Shown piece by piece: positions 1-13,825 of a DNA stretch of 64,000 nucleotides (the stretch's first letter is position 1; the number at the start of each line of letters is the position of its first letter). Source of the DNA: Plasmopara viticola (Eukaryota; Oomycota; Peronosporomycetes; Peronosporales; Peronosporaceae); assembly GCA_001695595.3 (NCBI GenBank), contig MBPM02000032.1:310001-374000 (forward strand). The letters are read 5' to 3'. Under the pieces are notes generated by a model that searched no databases, was not told where the DNA came from, and saw only the letters and a list, made by a program, of their open reading frames with translations. Both the position numbers and the translations under genes were made by a program.

Positions 1-2750
1 AGAAATCAGCTTTTAATTATTGCAAATAAAATTACACCTAAATACAGAACATACTTCTGTGGTGGTAAAAATGCTGGAAGCACCGAAGAGCTTCCTGAAC
101 CGAACCCTGACCATTTGGCTTCTCGCGACGCCGAGTGGAACCTTCACGCATATCTGGTACCATTACGCACATTGCCGCCGTGTGCTTTCCTTGAAACAGG
201 AAAGCCTTTTAAGCAAGCTTTGATTGAGAATTCGACGCGAAGATTGAACGCCGGAAAGGTCTAGAGGCGTGCCAAGCAGATGGGAGTAATGTTCGACACC
301 ATTGTGTGCGTTGGCCGGGAATTACTCCCGAGAACAAGTAGAATTTAGCTTGGACAGTAACATGCGGTGGTATCATATCCATTGGGTCTAGTCTAAGAAT
401 AAACCGAGGACTGTCATGTTTGGCCTCACCGTCTTTCCTCTAATTACCCACACTAGTGATCAAGGTCATTCTAAAATGGGTCCTGGCTATGCGTGACCAG
501 ACGGCTAAATGTCATCAAAGTGCTAAATGGTCCTTGCGTCACCAACCACTCCCATGTCATGCCACTAGATACCAGGGAGCCATAAACTGATCTGTCTTTT
601 AGATGGAACCTTTTATACGAACAGTGAGTCTGACGACAATTTTGATTATTTCCAGACGTATTACCCCCAGCGATGGGGTTAATTGAACAACATGATTGTT
701 GCGATGTAATTCTTCACTTCCTCTCGCGACACCCGCATTAAGTGAGTGCTCGACGAAGCGCTCGCGAAGCTCCTCGTCGTTTTCGTCGCCCGAATGCGGA
801 GGTGTCTGCGGACTTCCGATCGAGGAAGAGAGTGTAGGGCTCTTCCAAAACCTTTCTTACCTCAATAAATTCCTATCAGAAAGGCTCAACACCCGCGGCG
901 ATCGCCCATCCTTTGGCACAAGCCAATTTTGGCATGGAGATGCAGTGGGTCGTTACATTAATTTAAGACTTTCTGATAATTGTCTACTTCTCGTCAAAAA
1001 GAGCCCCAAAAGAATGATGACTCTGAGTATACGACAGACAACTTGTCAATATTTGCATACTGTTGCATACTGAGTTACTCTGATTGATACTTAAATAAAT
1101 GTAACCCCTGCAAAATTGAGTTTGGTGTTTTAAAGGCTGGACCAAAAACATATTATGGCATCATAAAAATCAGTCTCAAAGCTGTAGTCTCTGCACGCTT
1201 GGAGCTACTTCAAACTGAATTTTGTAAGCAGTGGTTCACCGAAAAAATTGTATACCTTCCTGCACACCCTCGCTGTACAAGGTTCTGTGTGATCCCCATC
1301 GCGTTCTTGATCATTTAAAAATTCTTGACTCTTATTGGCTCATTTTTGCCTCAGTAAACAACCTTACAGCAGCGTCTCAGGCAATTCGTGGCCTTTTTGT
1401 TCAAAAAGGATTTTTTGCCAAACCTCTTTTGAGTGTAAATGTCGCGGGCAGTTAAAAGCAGCTGGGGAACAGAACGCTACAGCAGTCGAAGCTGGTATTC
1501 TAGGCTCTAAAGATTTGACCTGTTAGTGTCCGTGGGTATTGCGAACCTAAAGAGCAAGATGTGTCTTACTTTGTGTGGAACGCGAAGTAAGACGCCCAAG
1601 TGTACAAATAGGCCTTTCTTGATGAGGCACCTCTTACGATCGTCTTTGCGTGTCTATCATGCAAGAGTAGAGCAGTTATAGGGTCCATGTTTTTGAAGCC
1701 GCGCAAGGAAGATTCGGCCATCTCTGGCGGTTACATTACTTTAATTATCAAGGTGAACAAATCATTGCCCGACGTCGCTCCAGTGCTCGCGACATGACAG
1801 AAATCAAGGGAGGGAGGAAGCGACTCTTAACTTACCGGGATGGCCAAAGGCCAGTCTCCGCAAATTTATGCAATCACGCTTCGCTGACGTTCCTACTCCG
1901 CGCGAGTTTTTTCGAAGAAAATGGCGTTCAATAGGCGTCGCAAGGAACGTCTTGCAACGAAAGAGACGTTGCGCCATCTTATATTACTTCCATTCACCCT
2001 TCGATAGCTGAGCTTGCAAACCATTGATGCGAGGCTGCGTGTAGCATCTCAAGCTACCACTTTAGCCTAAAGACTGTGTGAGGCCAGCCGGATCTGATAT
2101 AGCGAGCCAACAGCTCAGCAAGGTAGGTCCAATCATCGGAGAGCGCTTTATGCATTTGTAACTGCCGCCGTTTCCTACAAACGAAACGGCTTCGAATCAT
2201 GAGCTATGGTGAAAGACTTTCTAGAGTGAGTCAGTGCATCTCGCATGGCTTTTTGAGGACCCGACACGCACCGAAACTGTTTCCTTTCGGCGTGAGCTCT
2301 CTACCGCAGCGCGACATGTAGAGCCAAAAATTTATCGCCCTGTCGGGAGAGGGAAAACATCCTTGCTTGCCTTTTTGAAAAAGGGATATGATTTTGAGTC
2401 GTACCGCTCTGTCGTACTGACCAATCCCGTCGCCGTGGTTGCAGCCACTGCGCGACGGTTCAGGTCGCTATTCTTCTTATTCCAGCATCGAACGGGTCCA
2501 GTACGGTGTGGCAGGCTCACTTGTCGCCAGTTATAGCGTCCACAACTTGGACTAGGCTCGACTACGTCACGTCTGCAGACTAAGGTGGCCATTATGAAAA
2601 GAGACAGGCGATGGCGAGAGCCACATTTCTGATGGCCAATTGGCGCCAGTGCCGCTCAGGTCAGCAGCACTCTCGAATTAGTGACGAGTGGACACTAGCC
2701 GACGCTTAGCTCACTACACCGAGACAGAACTGCGGCGCGGTCGGAACAAA
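1..2750. other. gene-free stretch upstream of the first RWP-RK gene
   Basis: No coding region here can be supported. Open frames are short (the longest about 125 codons at 696-1073), show no recognisable domain, and several have no ATG; the frame at 2234-2536 opens only at GTG and contains no methionine codon. The DNA is A+T-rich with scattered stop codons, as expected of decayed repeats. The part nearest the gene (about 2200-2700) is somewhat richer in G+C and may hold promoter sequence. Confidence 0.5.
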
Positions 2751-2764
2751 TCATTTCCCAATTC
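2751..2764 (+). promoter_or_regulatory. oomycete Inr+FPR core promoter of RWP-RK gene A
   Basis: The 14 bases TCATTTCCCAATTC match the oomycete initiator plus flanking promoter region (TCATTYYNCAWTTT) at 13 positions with correct internal spacing. They lie about 40-50 bases upstream of the ATG at 2805, a usual distance for transcription start in Phytophthora. A GTG at 2688 that would lengthen the frame lies upstream of this site, so the site supports the ATG at 2805 as the start. Confidence 0.6.
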
Positions 2765-2804
2765 CTCCAGTGCCCCCCACTCGATTAAGTTGCCGACAGT
2801 CTTC

Positions 2805-3386
2805 ATGTGCGCTACATCATCCCGCGCCTTTATCGTCGTGCATCCGCTGCACTGTACACCGGCAGTCCACATGACGCAGGCGAGTTGTCCAGGCCAAGTC
2901 GCGTCGCCAGTGAGCTACAGCGGCAGCGCTTCTCCTCCGGTCGTCAGTCCAATCACCAAGAGAATTCGGAAAAGTCGCGTCATCTTTGATTTTTCCACCG
3001 AAGAGATGGCCAAGTACTTTCATATGTCCCAGCGCGAGGCTGCACAGCAGCTCGGAGTTGCGACGGTGACCATTAAGCGCAATTGCCGACGTCTTGGCAT
3101 CGTTTGGCCATATCGACTGATGAAGTCGAAGAAGCACGTGGTGAACTGGTCGGCAATTTCACGCGAGGACGCACAGCGGATCCGGCAAGAGCGGGCGCTC
3201 GAACGGGCCAAAGCCGGTCGTTCCCCATCGAGTTATTGTCGACGACGGTTATCCGATGTGTCGGATGATGAAGCGGCTGCAAAGGTCATGACGATGCTTA
3301 GCCATAGCAGCGACGGCAGAGTCGAGCTTACAGAAGCAGGTCGCGCCTTTGCTCGTTTGCCCTTGGATTGCAACAACACATTCTAG
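2805..3386 (+). CDS. RWP-RK domain transcription factor (gene A)
   Basis: Predicted intronless protein of 193 residues. The RWP-RK domain starts at the basic segment KRIRKSR (about residues 65-71) and continues through FDFSTEEMAKYFHMSQREAA, the helix VATVTIKRNCRRLGI and the signature WPYR, followed by lysines. RWP-RK proteins are nuclear DNA-binding factors, known from nitrogen response and gamete development in plants and algae; in oomycetes they form an expanded family of small proteins with unsettled roles. The N-terminal 60 residues are Ser/Pro-rich and unremarkable; the C-terminus contains an acidic DVSDDEAAAK stretch. The frame is open from a GTG at 2688, but the Inr+FPR element at 2751 makes the ATG at 2805 the better start. 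It stands alone; the other two RWP-RK genes of the window are at 36.6 and 39.0 kb. Confidence 0.88.
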   Translation: MCATSSRAFIVVHPLHCTPAVHMTQASCPGQVASPVSYSGSASPPVVSPITKRIRKSRVIFDFSTEEMAKYFHMSQREAAQQLGVATVTIKRNCRRLGIVWPYRLMKSKKHVVNWSAISREDAQRIRQERALERAKAGRSPSSYCRRRLSDVSDDEAAAKVMTMLSHSSDGRVELTEAGRAFARLPLDCNNTF

Positions 3387-6300
3387 TGCAAACCTTATTG
3401 TCGTCTAGTGAGTGCCGTAGTGTATTATGTCTTCTCATCAAATTGCTGCCTTAGAAAGTTTTTTATTAACATAATTCCAAGAAATATATGAAAGAAATGT
3501 CCAACGGATAGATATCCGTTTTCTATATGGTCAGAGAGAAGGCAGTCAAAGGAACATTATGTTTTTGAAGATACTCTTTGAGAGATATTTGCTACCGCGA
3601 CCCTTGTATCCAGCGTCTCTTTGCTGGATATCCATGACGTTTGCGCGACGCATTGTAAGCAGACCGTTTTCCGTTATAGTTTATGTCTTTCCTAAGAAGG
3701 ATCGGAAAATACGAATTGTCTGCGGGGTGCCATTGAGTCTATAAGCCAAGTACAAAGAACTTTGGTAGCCGACTGTCAAAAGATACCATAAAATATTATT
3801 GCTCAGCATCAATTTCTTCAATGAGCTGCTGATTGTTCAGAGATGAATAGACCTTCTTAGGTCTGGAGAGCATTCATGATTGCAAGATGGTCTCTCGAAG
3901 AGACGTACTTACAACCGTGGACGAAAAGAGGAAAGTCCCTGCGTAGCGATTTAAGTCGCTTGAAAAATGTGGGATTAAATTTATAATATCGTAATTAATA
4001 ATCTAGCTCTTAAATTGCATGACTCAAACAATTTATGTTATTGCTACGATTCCATGATCACTAAGCTCAATTTTGCAATTTAGGCAGGGTTCGTATGCAT
4101 GTTAAAGTCCTTCGAGATGCCTTTCCGGTAGAACGTCTATTGTGCACCAAAAGCCATCATTTCTTGAAAGGTTCTTTTAACGGAAGCCAGCTAAAACACA
4201 AAAGTTGTAGAGGCATGTAACATCCTCCTCACTTACACTTATATTACATCCAAAACGAGAGGGTGAGAGTTTTCATCATCTGTTGACTTCAACACAAATA
4301 TCGGTTTGGCTATGGCGATGACCAAACAGGCAGCAAAGAGGGTTGCTTTGGCTTTCAAAAGTTCTATGTACCATTGTGTCAAAGGCCGCGTTTACAACAA
4401 AGCCTCCGTCTGCGCCATGACCGGAGATTCATAGCTCGCCAGAGGGGCGCTTAAGCAAGGATGACTCTAGTGGAGTTTTTTCGCTACACTGCGGTGGGAA
4501 ATGCGCGCTTGCCGTTTTCTCTTGCTGGTGGACCGCAGACACCTCCGTCTTGAAGCGATCGAGATGGTGAGGAGGTCCATGGGCTATCTATCTTTTGACG
4601 CTGCAAAGAGACCCAAGGGCAACTATGGTGTCAGCACGGATGCAAGCCTCTCAAGACATTAGACTTGGCGTTAGGCTCACCGATCATGCGGAAGACTTCA
4701 CCAAATACAGGCAGGGAAGTCAGCACCAGGTATGCCTTTGCTTCTTGCTATTCAATGCTGGGTACTAGAAAGAAAAGAGTGAGGTCGAAAAATACAATCC
4801 TTAATACATTTCTCGGAAGAGTTTAATTACCAAAATCAATAACTCGATCAATGTGACTCATACACGACCGGGTCCGACGCAAGAACTGTTTCGTAAAACG
4901 CCTACTTTCTCTTTGATCAACCGAAGCGACAACAAGAAGAGAATCTCACCCGGCCGATGCAAGATATGACCTCCAGCAGGATCCTTATATATTTTGCGCA
5001 CCGCAAGCGCTTTCCAAGAGCTCTTTTGTATTTGCAGCTTGGCTCTAATGGAGCCACTGTTGCAGCATAACCTTTCGGTGGCTATGTGTGTGCATTCGGC
5101 ATTCCATCAAATTTCGCTAGAAACTTTCGTCCGGCGTCGTGAGAAGCCAAACGACAAGTGGGTCCAGAAATATCAATGGTACTATTAGCAATGTTTTCAT
5201 TTAGGTTTAGAAATGAACGTAATGTAAGATTATGTGATCTCCAAGTTGTCAAAGCTACATTGACGACATTCTTCCGTCCGTGACAAAAGTAAACTTACGA
5301 GCCTGGATACAAATCGATCCCATATACTTTAGCGTGCGGCCAAAAGTCTCTATTTACTAATGAACCGTCAGTTGCTTTAAAAAATAAAGTTTTTCGAATG
5401 ATACGAAAGTCTGCATAACGACTCGCACGAGTGCTGTCAAGCGGATGACCTCGCCAGCGCTCGGTTTAAATAAAAGTGCTTCTACGTAGCGATGCACCTC
5501 ACAAGAAAGTGGTGCTAGCCTTGAAGGTCAAGCATCGACTTATGAGGTTGCATTCCTTTCGTCCTTGTGTCTTCATCACGAGTAGCAGCTCATCTTCTGC
5601 AACCAACTGTACGCGCTCGAAGTGCTCTCCAGAAAGACTTTTGTGGTCAGAGCGTGAGTAATTTGCACTCTAGTGGTAATTGATAAAAGCACGGACATGT
5701 GACCATGACCTTAACAGTTCCATTGGCTGTCAGCGTTTTAGCGCAAGATATTCGTTTCTAATCGGAACATCGCTCGGCTCTCTAGTTAGCTTCGCGATCT
5801 GCCGGTCCCTCAAAGTACACAGCTAAGGCTGCAAGCACAATCAGCTGCCGTATAGTCGCCCGTGGCAGCCTTCTCAGCAAAGTCGAGTGCGGGAGCAACA
5901 TTTTTTAGAGGTGCAATGAAATGTATGAGACTCGGGGTCCTAATGAGATCAGCACTTTTATTGACTTCCCGCAAAAAAGCTTGGGCTTCAGAAGTGTCTA
6001 GAAAACGTCGACGATATTTGCCTCTCCATAAAAGAACAGGACACAAAAGATCTTGCTGAACGGTTTCTTTTACTATGAAGAGAACGCAAGTTTTGTGCTT
6101 TCTTGCAGTAAATTTAAGTATTCTGCAGCACTTATTTCCTTCGTTAGTAAACATGACAGCTGCAATCATGCTCCTTGCTCTTCTATTTATGTCAGCCGCC
6201 TTCTATTTTCTTTACGTGCTTATAAGACTTACTGGATAATTAGGATGTCTGGGCATGATTATATAGAAGAAATTGCAGATAGTGTCGAGTGTAAACTTAG

Positions 6301-8125
6301 CCAGTATCAAATTGTCGATTCACAAATGTGGCACCTCAAAGCCTACATACGTACTGTGTCTTTGCGCACACTGCTCGCCATTCGCGTCGGATCATCGCTT
6401 TTGGATGCTCTACTTTTGACATTTGCAGATGGCTTTTTAACAATTGAAACAGCGGTTAAATCGCAGGCCATTATCTGACACCACGGTGTTCGAAAAGCCA
6501 CCTGAATTTGATAATGTATCGATAAAAGTCTTCCTATCTGTTCTGGCTAGATTGAATATGTGATGATCAGGTGGCACGCGGACACCACCATACCCGTCTC
6601 GTCATCGATTCCTAGCAAGCCAAATTTACAGAGTAGTGTATAAATAGAACACCAATATTGCCGGAATCTGGAAAGTTAAGCTGCGCACCGCCTTCTGGAA
6701 CGTCCCATAGGTCCTTACATTTTGGTCACTAATTTGTATATGTCGGACCGTGTACGTTATAAAGCTGAAAATTAATTAAAAATATCACTAATTACCACTA
6801 ATTGGAGCATCACGTGTCTTTTTCTATTCAACTTCAATTTTTTGACATTTTGGCAGCTAATTGTGCAGGATAAAGGAGAATCAACCCTTAAGAACAGCAG
6901 TCCAGCTCCCAGTCATAGCTATGTAGCTTAGACCGCTAAAAGAGAAGCACTCAACTCTAACATTTTTACCTTTGATAAAAGATTGCACTTAGTGTTCTTG
7001 ATTGGCATTCATTTTGTATGTCTGGCCAGTTTACTCGCCACCTATGCTTACAGCCCTGCTAACTCAGTCCAGCTCATATTTTGGCTGTGCACAAAAGCAC
7101 GTCAACAAGCATAATCAACTTGCCAGGTTTGTACTTAGTGCTAAAGCTATATATCGCGCAGGACGGCAGCGATCATACCTAATCGGGCCGTCTTTATCGC
7201 CATCCTCCAGCAAACATGGTCTTAATAAGCCACAAAGGGCTTTCAACCTAGATGATGCGCATCAGTGGAAACAACATGGCCAGTAGCTCTATATCGTGAA
7301 CGAAGTAGCTCCATATGCCGTTGAGGTGCTCTTTGCTGTCTAAGCTATAAGCGAAATTGTTCGCTGATGAATGTCCTCATCAAACTTTAGTAGCGCGCAG
7401 CCAATATCTTGGTTTAAAGTTTCAAAATGTTTGCCAAAAGATCTTGTCTTGTTAATCAAAGCCATATTTAGTGCCTGCTTGAGCATTCCGTGATGCTACC
7501 AAAAAATATCTTTGTGGTGCCCTTCCAGCACCGCACAATAACCATTATCAGTAAATTAATTAAAAGCTTTGCGACTCTCTCATGGCCAGTATTGTACGTA
7601 ATGACGTCGAAAACTTGTCTTTGTGGCTTAAAAAAGCTTCTAGAGTCGACGCATCTCTATTGAAAGGTTGTATCCTTAAAACATGTTGAATGAAAGTCGA
7701 ATTTGTCGATATAGCTGGTACATCGACAATTTAAACTTGTTAGGTTCCATATGGTAGCCCATTTCAACCACAACCTATCTCCAGACGTACTAAGCGCCGT
7801 ATGAAGAGCATTTGACACCTTGATTTGGTTAACTAGTAGCCATCTGCTAAAACCGAAACGCTTTTTGATGTTAACCCAACCATGCGGTCATTTAACACGT
7901 CTTTCATTAAATAAGCGCTCGTGCAATTACCACTGCACTGCTTTCATTACTTAAGCATGGGCATAGTGTCATGTCATTCTTTACATATCGTGCAAACAAG
8001 ACTTCAATGGGCCGACCCTGCTCTGGTGACAGTCACTGTTTTTCGGTCTGCCAGCACTTTATGACTTTCACGAAATCATTTCGATTAAAAGCTCTTTCAC
8101 TAATTGTTCTCGTCGTATAATGTAG

Positions 8126-8172
8126 TGACGTTACAAAATGACGTCATCAAGTGACGTCAAAGCTGACCGTCA
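8126..8172. promoter_or_regulatory. phased array of TGACGT(CA) sites
   Basis: TGACGT begins at 8126, and the perfect palindrome TGACGTCA begins at 8139 and again at 8152, so three sites are spaced exactly 13 bases apart. A degenerate fourth, TGACCGTCA, begins at 8164. TGACGTCA is the classical CRE/ATF palindrome bound by bZIP factors. No supported gene lies within several kilobases, so a role is only inferred; the array could also be a small tandem repeat inside a decayed element. Confidence 0.4.
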
Positions 8173-11100
8173 CAATCGCGAGATCGTATTGAGATGACTT
8201 AGCCGCTCAGCTCACATTGCAAGCCGTTGAATCTGGTAATACTCTTTTTCAATGTAATTACGCGTGAACCCCAAGTGGTGTTGCAAAGTCGAAATGACAT
8301 GGCCGTGAAAATGCCTTTGCTATGATGCCCACTAGTATATTTTAATCTCTCAATATTTAAGCTTGACTAGACTCAATTTGCCATGTCACCATTTTACGAT
8401 CGTGGCTGGTTGGCTTTTTGTCATTTCAATGCCTAAATGGTTAGCGCCAAATATTTTTTCTTCAACTATTATATACTTGTTGTAGACGATGCACTCAATT
8501 GCAGCCAGACAGAGCGCAATGTCATCACTTGTGCTGGTCCACAAAAATACGATCGAATTTTTTCTTGCTCTCACAATCTCCATAAGTACAGGTGTGTGTG
8601 GCAAAAGGCTGGCTTGCGGTCAGCATGATCGCCATTCCAGTCTTCATGTATTTACCCGCAAAGGTCGATCTGATCGATGGGCTTTCGTGATAAGTCATGC
8701 TACATAATTTCTTGAAGATGCAAAACATCCTTTGCTTGCAACCTAGTATTTTGGCTTGTGGCTCCCCATGCTGTGGGTTACATATCTGACGGAAATTGCA
8801 ATTTTACGGACGTGTTGCTTTTTGTTATGTGCTTTAAAGCATTGACGAACTTGTATCAACCTTTTGTCGTCTCAATGCATGCCTTTTGTTCTGAGATCAA
8901 TTCGGTCGAACTTACCACTGCCTTGTACCCACTCAAGCGGAGTCGCATGAAAGTGTCGTCCGAGTACTGTCACAGGTTAGTGTAACGTGGTCGTTGGCAG
9001 TCGATGTTTAAAACGAGTACACGCATCCCGCTGTCGGTCATCCTGAAGCAAGTCTTAATTCTGCGCAAAAACTCTGTTCAGCTGCTAGCTACGAGTACAT
9101 CGTACACAAAAATTAGCATTAGTAAACAAGGGCCGTCGACATCCTTATTGTAGAGAAAGGGATCAAAAGCAGACACTTGCAACTCAACAGAGTATTTGAC
9201 TGGTCAAAGGTCTCTTCCAAAACGTGATGCGTGCTCAAGGACGTAGGATGCTACCACTAGCTCCAAGGAAGCTAAATGCACCTCCAGTACCACAAGCCAA
9301 ACGACTTTTCGATGACGCCGTATAGAAAAGCCGCGACAGAATAAGTCGTGGAACTATTCACATGACTTGGCTTATCTGATCACCATATGCAGTATGACAT
9401 AATAGACTTTAAGGGAGAACATTTCTGTGTTACTGATGGCACACTACTGTCTGAAACATTTTGGCACAATACGCGCTTTGTACTTTTGAGTCAATCTATT
9501 ATGTTAACGCTTAATTTTAAGACTCATTTGGTAGTTGTTAGTAGCATGTCTTCCTGCAGGGAGCTTGAAATACTGAATGCGCTTCGAAGTCGAATCGTTT
9601 TCGCTCTGTTTAGACTGCTTTGTGCCGATTCCAGTCTGCTGACTTCGTCTTGGTAAGTTGTTATCTTAGAAAAATTGATGGTTTTGACTACATTGGTCCT
9701 TGCACAACAATAGATGGAAAGCGTTGATTATCTTCAGGCGCGTTCTTTCTTTTTCATCCATCTAGATATGAGTCTTGCCACTTTTAGCATCTTCTCATGA
9801 TACTCTTGGCGTTGATGAGTTAAACTACAAATTGAAATTCTTGTAGATGAGAACTTCTTATGCTTTCTTGCATAGTCTATCACCCATGCCAAGCAAACAA
9901 AATTAAGACTTTCTTCATCACTGCCCGAGACATCGATGCTCGTAAAAGCAAGGCAGAAAGTCGACTGAACGAAAATTAACGTCGCTGCCAGTCATTATTG
10001 TACAGACTTAGTGCCAAATACCGTACAGTACGTCTTAAATTTTGACGTCAGACGCTTGCCTATTAATAGAAGCACAAGTTCAACAATGCCTTCGACAATC
10101 TTGATTGCGGGTTTTTTGCCGTTTGTCACAGAGAGCTTGCTAGCATTGTGCTCATTTCTTCTTGCGAGCTTAGTCTTGTCATTGCATATGTAATGTTTTA
10201 GTTGTCAGCATTCCACGCATACGCTTGCCTGCTGAAAGCGTGTCTTTGACCGAGATTGCAAGCGCAGTATGGTCGTACTCGAAGTCATCGCTCGGTCGAT
10301 AGCAAGCATCGTTTGTCCTAAATCTACGAACTTGGACACCACGTCGAGCACCTGGTCGAATTTGGTCGAGCACCACCCCGCCGAGTGCCTTAACTTCTAC
10401 AGTGTGTGTTCTGGAGGTTTTCTCGCTTTGTACGTGACATTTTTGCTACTTCTTCAGCGTAAATTGTCACATTTTAAGCTTTGTCGCTTGATGCATTCAT
10501 TCTTTTATCATAATTTCTAAACCTTCGTGCGTCCTCACTTCTGCATTGCTTAAATATAAGCCCGACATGTTCATAGCTATTGAGTAGACCGTTCAATTAG
10601 CAACTTGCAATGTCTTATAAAACATCACTACCTTTAATCACTTCCTTGGTGGAGAGCTTCTGCCTCGAGTAGATGCGACCATCTATTGTGACCCACTGTA
10701 GTGCGTCTTAATACTCGCAAGCTTCCTCACATTCGCTGGTAACGTGGTGACAACCCAAAACCATACATAGAGGTATTAGTTTACATGCGACGATGCTCGT
10801 TCTGACAAGATTGTCAGAGGCACGAGCACCAGCAAAGGTCACAGTCACCTTGAAGCTGGTGATAAGCCACATTTCTTTAGCAAGGAGCACGCCAGAGTAG
10901 CCTTTGCCGGTGAGCTTTTAGATGAGGACTATGGCCGACTTTTTCGAGATCATGAAAGCTGGGATTAAAGTGATGAGCAAAGGCGAAGCGAGGTAAAGTT
11001 ATGCGAAAGTGTCTAAGCGAAGAAAATTAAGAGGATCCACTTGTATAAACCCAGAAGACTCCAAAGTGTTTTATTGATAAAAAGCTTACAAGCTCTATCT

Positions 11101-13732
11101 AAGATGCTCTCCAAATCATCCTGCTCGTCTAATTATCAAACGATTGACGTTGCTACCTTTGTCACAATCGTGAGGTCGTGCTAAAACAACTTGGGCCAAC
11201 TGTTTTTCAGAGTATAATACAAGTATATACAACTCATACCACTTGGCCACAGGAGAAAAGCAATCCCATGTAGTAGCGAACCTCCATTGCGGCTTGGCGT
11301 CAATAGTCTTGTGCCATTAATTTGTTTCGTAACTTGTCGTTCTCTGCGTGTGCGTGTTAGGCAAAAGCAATTCTCTCTGGTACTCACATAGCCTCAAACA
11401 TGACCTCGAGAAAAAGACTGGCCTTGTCAATATTTACACGCTTTGGGATAATAGAGCGTCGCATTGCTCGGCATTCGAGCTGTTCTATTTTATCATTGTC
11501 GACTCTTAAGCATGCATTGAGCGTTTATATCCTGCGTATATTCTAATCGAAGGTCAGCACGGTAAGCAGTTCTTCGTTTTGCCTCGTCTCAAATGTCAAT
11601 GCTCTGTCAGCTCAGTGCACATAGGCCAATTTTTGGTACACCTTATTCGTAAATTTTCTTTTGCCAGGCTTTGCTGGATCGATGTAAGCGTCCAAAGACT
11701 TCTTTCCACATTTTTTAGGCTCTACTGAATGCTGCCATTCTGTTGGCCTCAGTCCTGTACCTTTATCGCCGTACTTTGGTCACATGTATCAAGAAATGTC
11801 GCTTTGGTAAGTGACCTTCACAAACGTTAACCACCTCAAGCATGTCCAGCTTTAGCGACCGCGATGGCGACACTTTGTCGGTATAAATAAGTTTTATGAA
11901 ATATGTCTGTAAGTATAAGCTTTGGGTTCGACCTCTTCGCATCATAAATATAAACCCAAAAATGAGCTTTATTCAAAAATTGAAATTTATTGTGTAGTGC
12001 CGAGATACACAGTGGTGTAACAGGTACCTCAAAGTGTTGGCGTCCCCTACATAATGCTTTTTAGTGTAGCATGATCGTTACCCATTTTACGATATTGCAA
12101 TCCACTTGCTTCTTGCCGTCTGCATTGTAACTTTGATGCTGGCTTTATTATCGATAAATCGACTCTGATGAGCATTCATGCGTATCGTTGAATTGCAATC
12201 AGCATCCAATAAATTTACTTTACCCACAGCAAGCACTGCATTGCTGGTAGAATTTCTATAAAGGCGCTTATTCGCTACATGTGGCCTATCGAGTTGCATT
12301 TGAAGCATAGCCTTGAAACCTGGTGGTCTCTTGTAATCAGTGGGCCTTGCCACCGTCTGTTCATCAAAGCTTGACTAAACCATCGTTTCCAACCGTGGTA
12401 ATGCTCCTAATGCTAGTTATCTTTCTTGTGGTCGTCTTTTCAGCAGCTCCTACTCAGCTTTAATCAGCGTGGTGTAATTGGCGTTTTTAGCAAGAGAAGA
12501 TATTAGCCCATGCTCCAACGGCAGGTAGAAATAGCATCAATCTCAAGTGGCCCTTTCATAGCCAAGACTTCATTGAAAGCTCACCAAACGAGTTCGAATG
12601 TCCCGCCATGTAAGCTCCACATTCCATTTTGGGAACATGGTGGTGGCATGTAATTGTGACACGGTTTTACAGAGTGGACCATTTATAAAAGTCGCAAGGC
12701 ATTATTTACGCCTTCAAGGCGCGTGAATCATACCAAATTTAGCTTTATTAGTTCAATTTATTATCAAAGAGAATTTGCTGCGATGCCGTCGACAATTATT
12801 ATCAATATTTTGCTGCTTGCCGCGCGACACCCTGAAAACTAGGTCCACCGTTCGCCGTTATTTAAGTGTCACGTCTTTGCGATGCTATTTTGATTATGAT
12901 ATGCCGCAGATGCTCATTTCTTTGCTAATAATACTATCATGTTAGATTCCCAATGGTATTTCTTACCGACACATAGGGTCTTGAAGGTAAAAAAACTGTT
13001 TGTCTATGACTTACAATCTATTGAGTAGATGTATAACTTAGATATGTTAGAATCTAAGCTGTCTGGTCTTGTGCTAATAAATAGTCTGATGCATATACCT
13101 TGATGTATTTAGACCGATCATTAGTGGCTCAAAGTTCGTAGTCAATATGACACTTAAAGTCAACATGAACGAAGTTCCTTCTCATGGAGTACGCAATCTA
13201 TCAAGATGCCGTCTGCTAAACGCAAGATAGAAACCTTTACAAAGATACTACAAGCGCAAAAGCTTACTAGCAATACTGTGCTACGATAAAAAAACGGATT
13301 TCAATCACCATTTGAGAGCCATGTGATACAGGTTTTTGTACTATCATGCCCGACGATTATAGACGGAAAAGAAAAAGCTGAAGGTGATTTTTATGACCCT
13401 ATCCTTTCTTAGGGTTGAAGTGGTTTGCGGTAATACTATAAACTGCTTAGCGTTGCCAAGCCGGTCAAATGCGCCGCATTTTATGCAGCATTCGACGCAC
13501 ACGCGCAAAAAATGCAGAGCAAGTAAGAAGTCGTGCGGATTTACCTCGAAAATTAAAGTAAACTGACCTAATTGTCCAGTAAGAAATGCTAGCAATAAGA
13601 TCGCCAAGTCGCTCAATCGCATGAGTACAAAAAACACTATTACACTTCTTAATGGCTCATTATAACGTAATTAAATGCACATCCCCCACAGTAGGGTCAT
13701 AAACTTTAATATGAGGCTACTGCCAAAAACGT

Positions 13733-13825
13733 TTAAGCATCGCGGTCTCCTGGCTGCCAGCACATAAGCTTGAGCCGATCCTTTAGCTTTGTTCGATGAG
13801 CCTTCTGGTACACATACAAAGCTGT
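13733..13825 (-). mobile_element. Ty1/Copia integrase C-terminal scrap
   Basis: On the minus strand the frame reads ALYVYQKAHRTKLKDRLKL, which resembles the Copia integrase region normally reading AYVHVPKxxRxKLDxRxxK before the LGY motif. The frame is isolated, without an adjoining reverse transcriptase that I can read, so this is a fragment. The assignment rests on one short motif. Confidence 0.35.

Noticed and set aside
2234..2536. 100-codon frame before RWP-RK gene A
   Set aside because: It opens only at GTG and has no internal methionine codon or domain; not supported as a gene.
796..4550. 15-bp inverted match (CGGAGGTGTCTGCGG near 797 and its complement near 4533)
   Set aside because: A few matches of this length are expected by chance in 64 kb, and flanking similarity is only around half of positions.
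5810..6169. ATG-initiated 119-codon minus-strand frame
   Set aside because: Composition is plausible, but there is no domain, signal peptide, promoter or neighbour to support it; possibly an old transposon piece.
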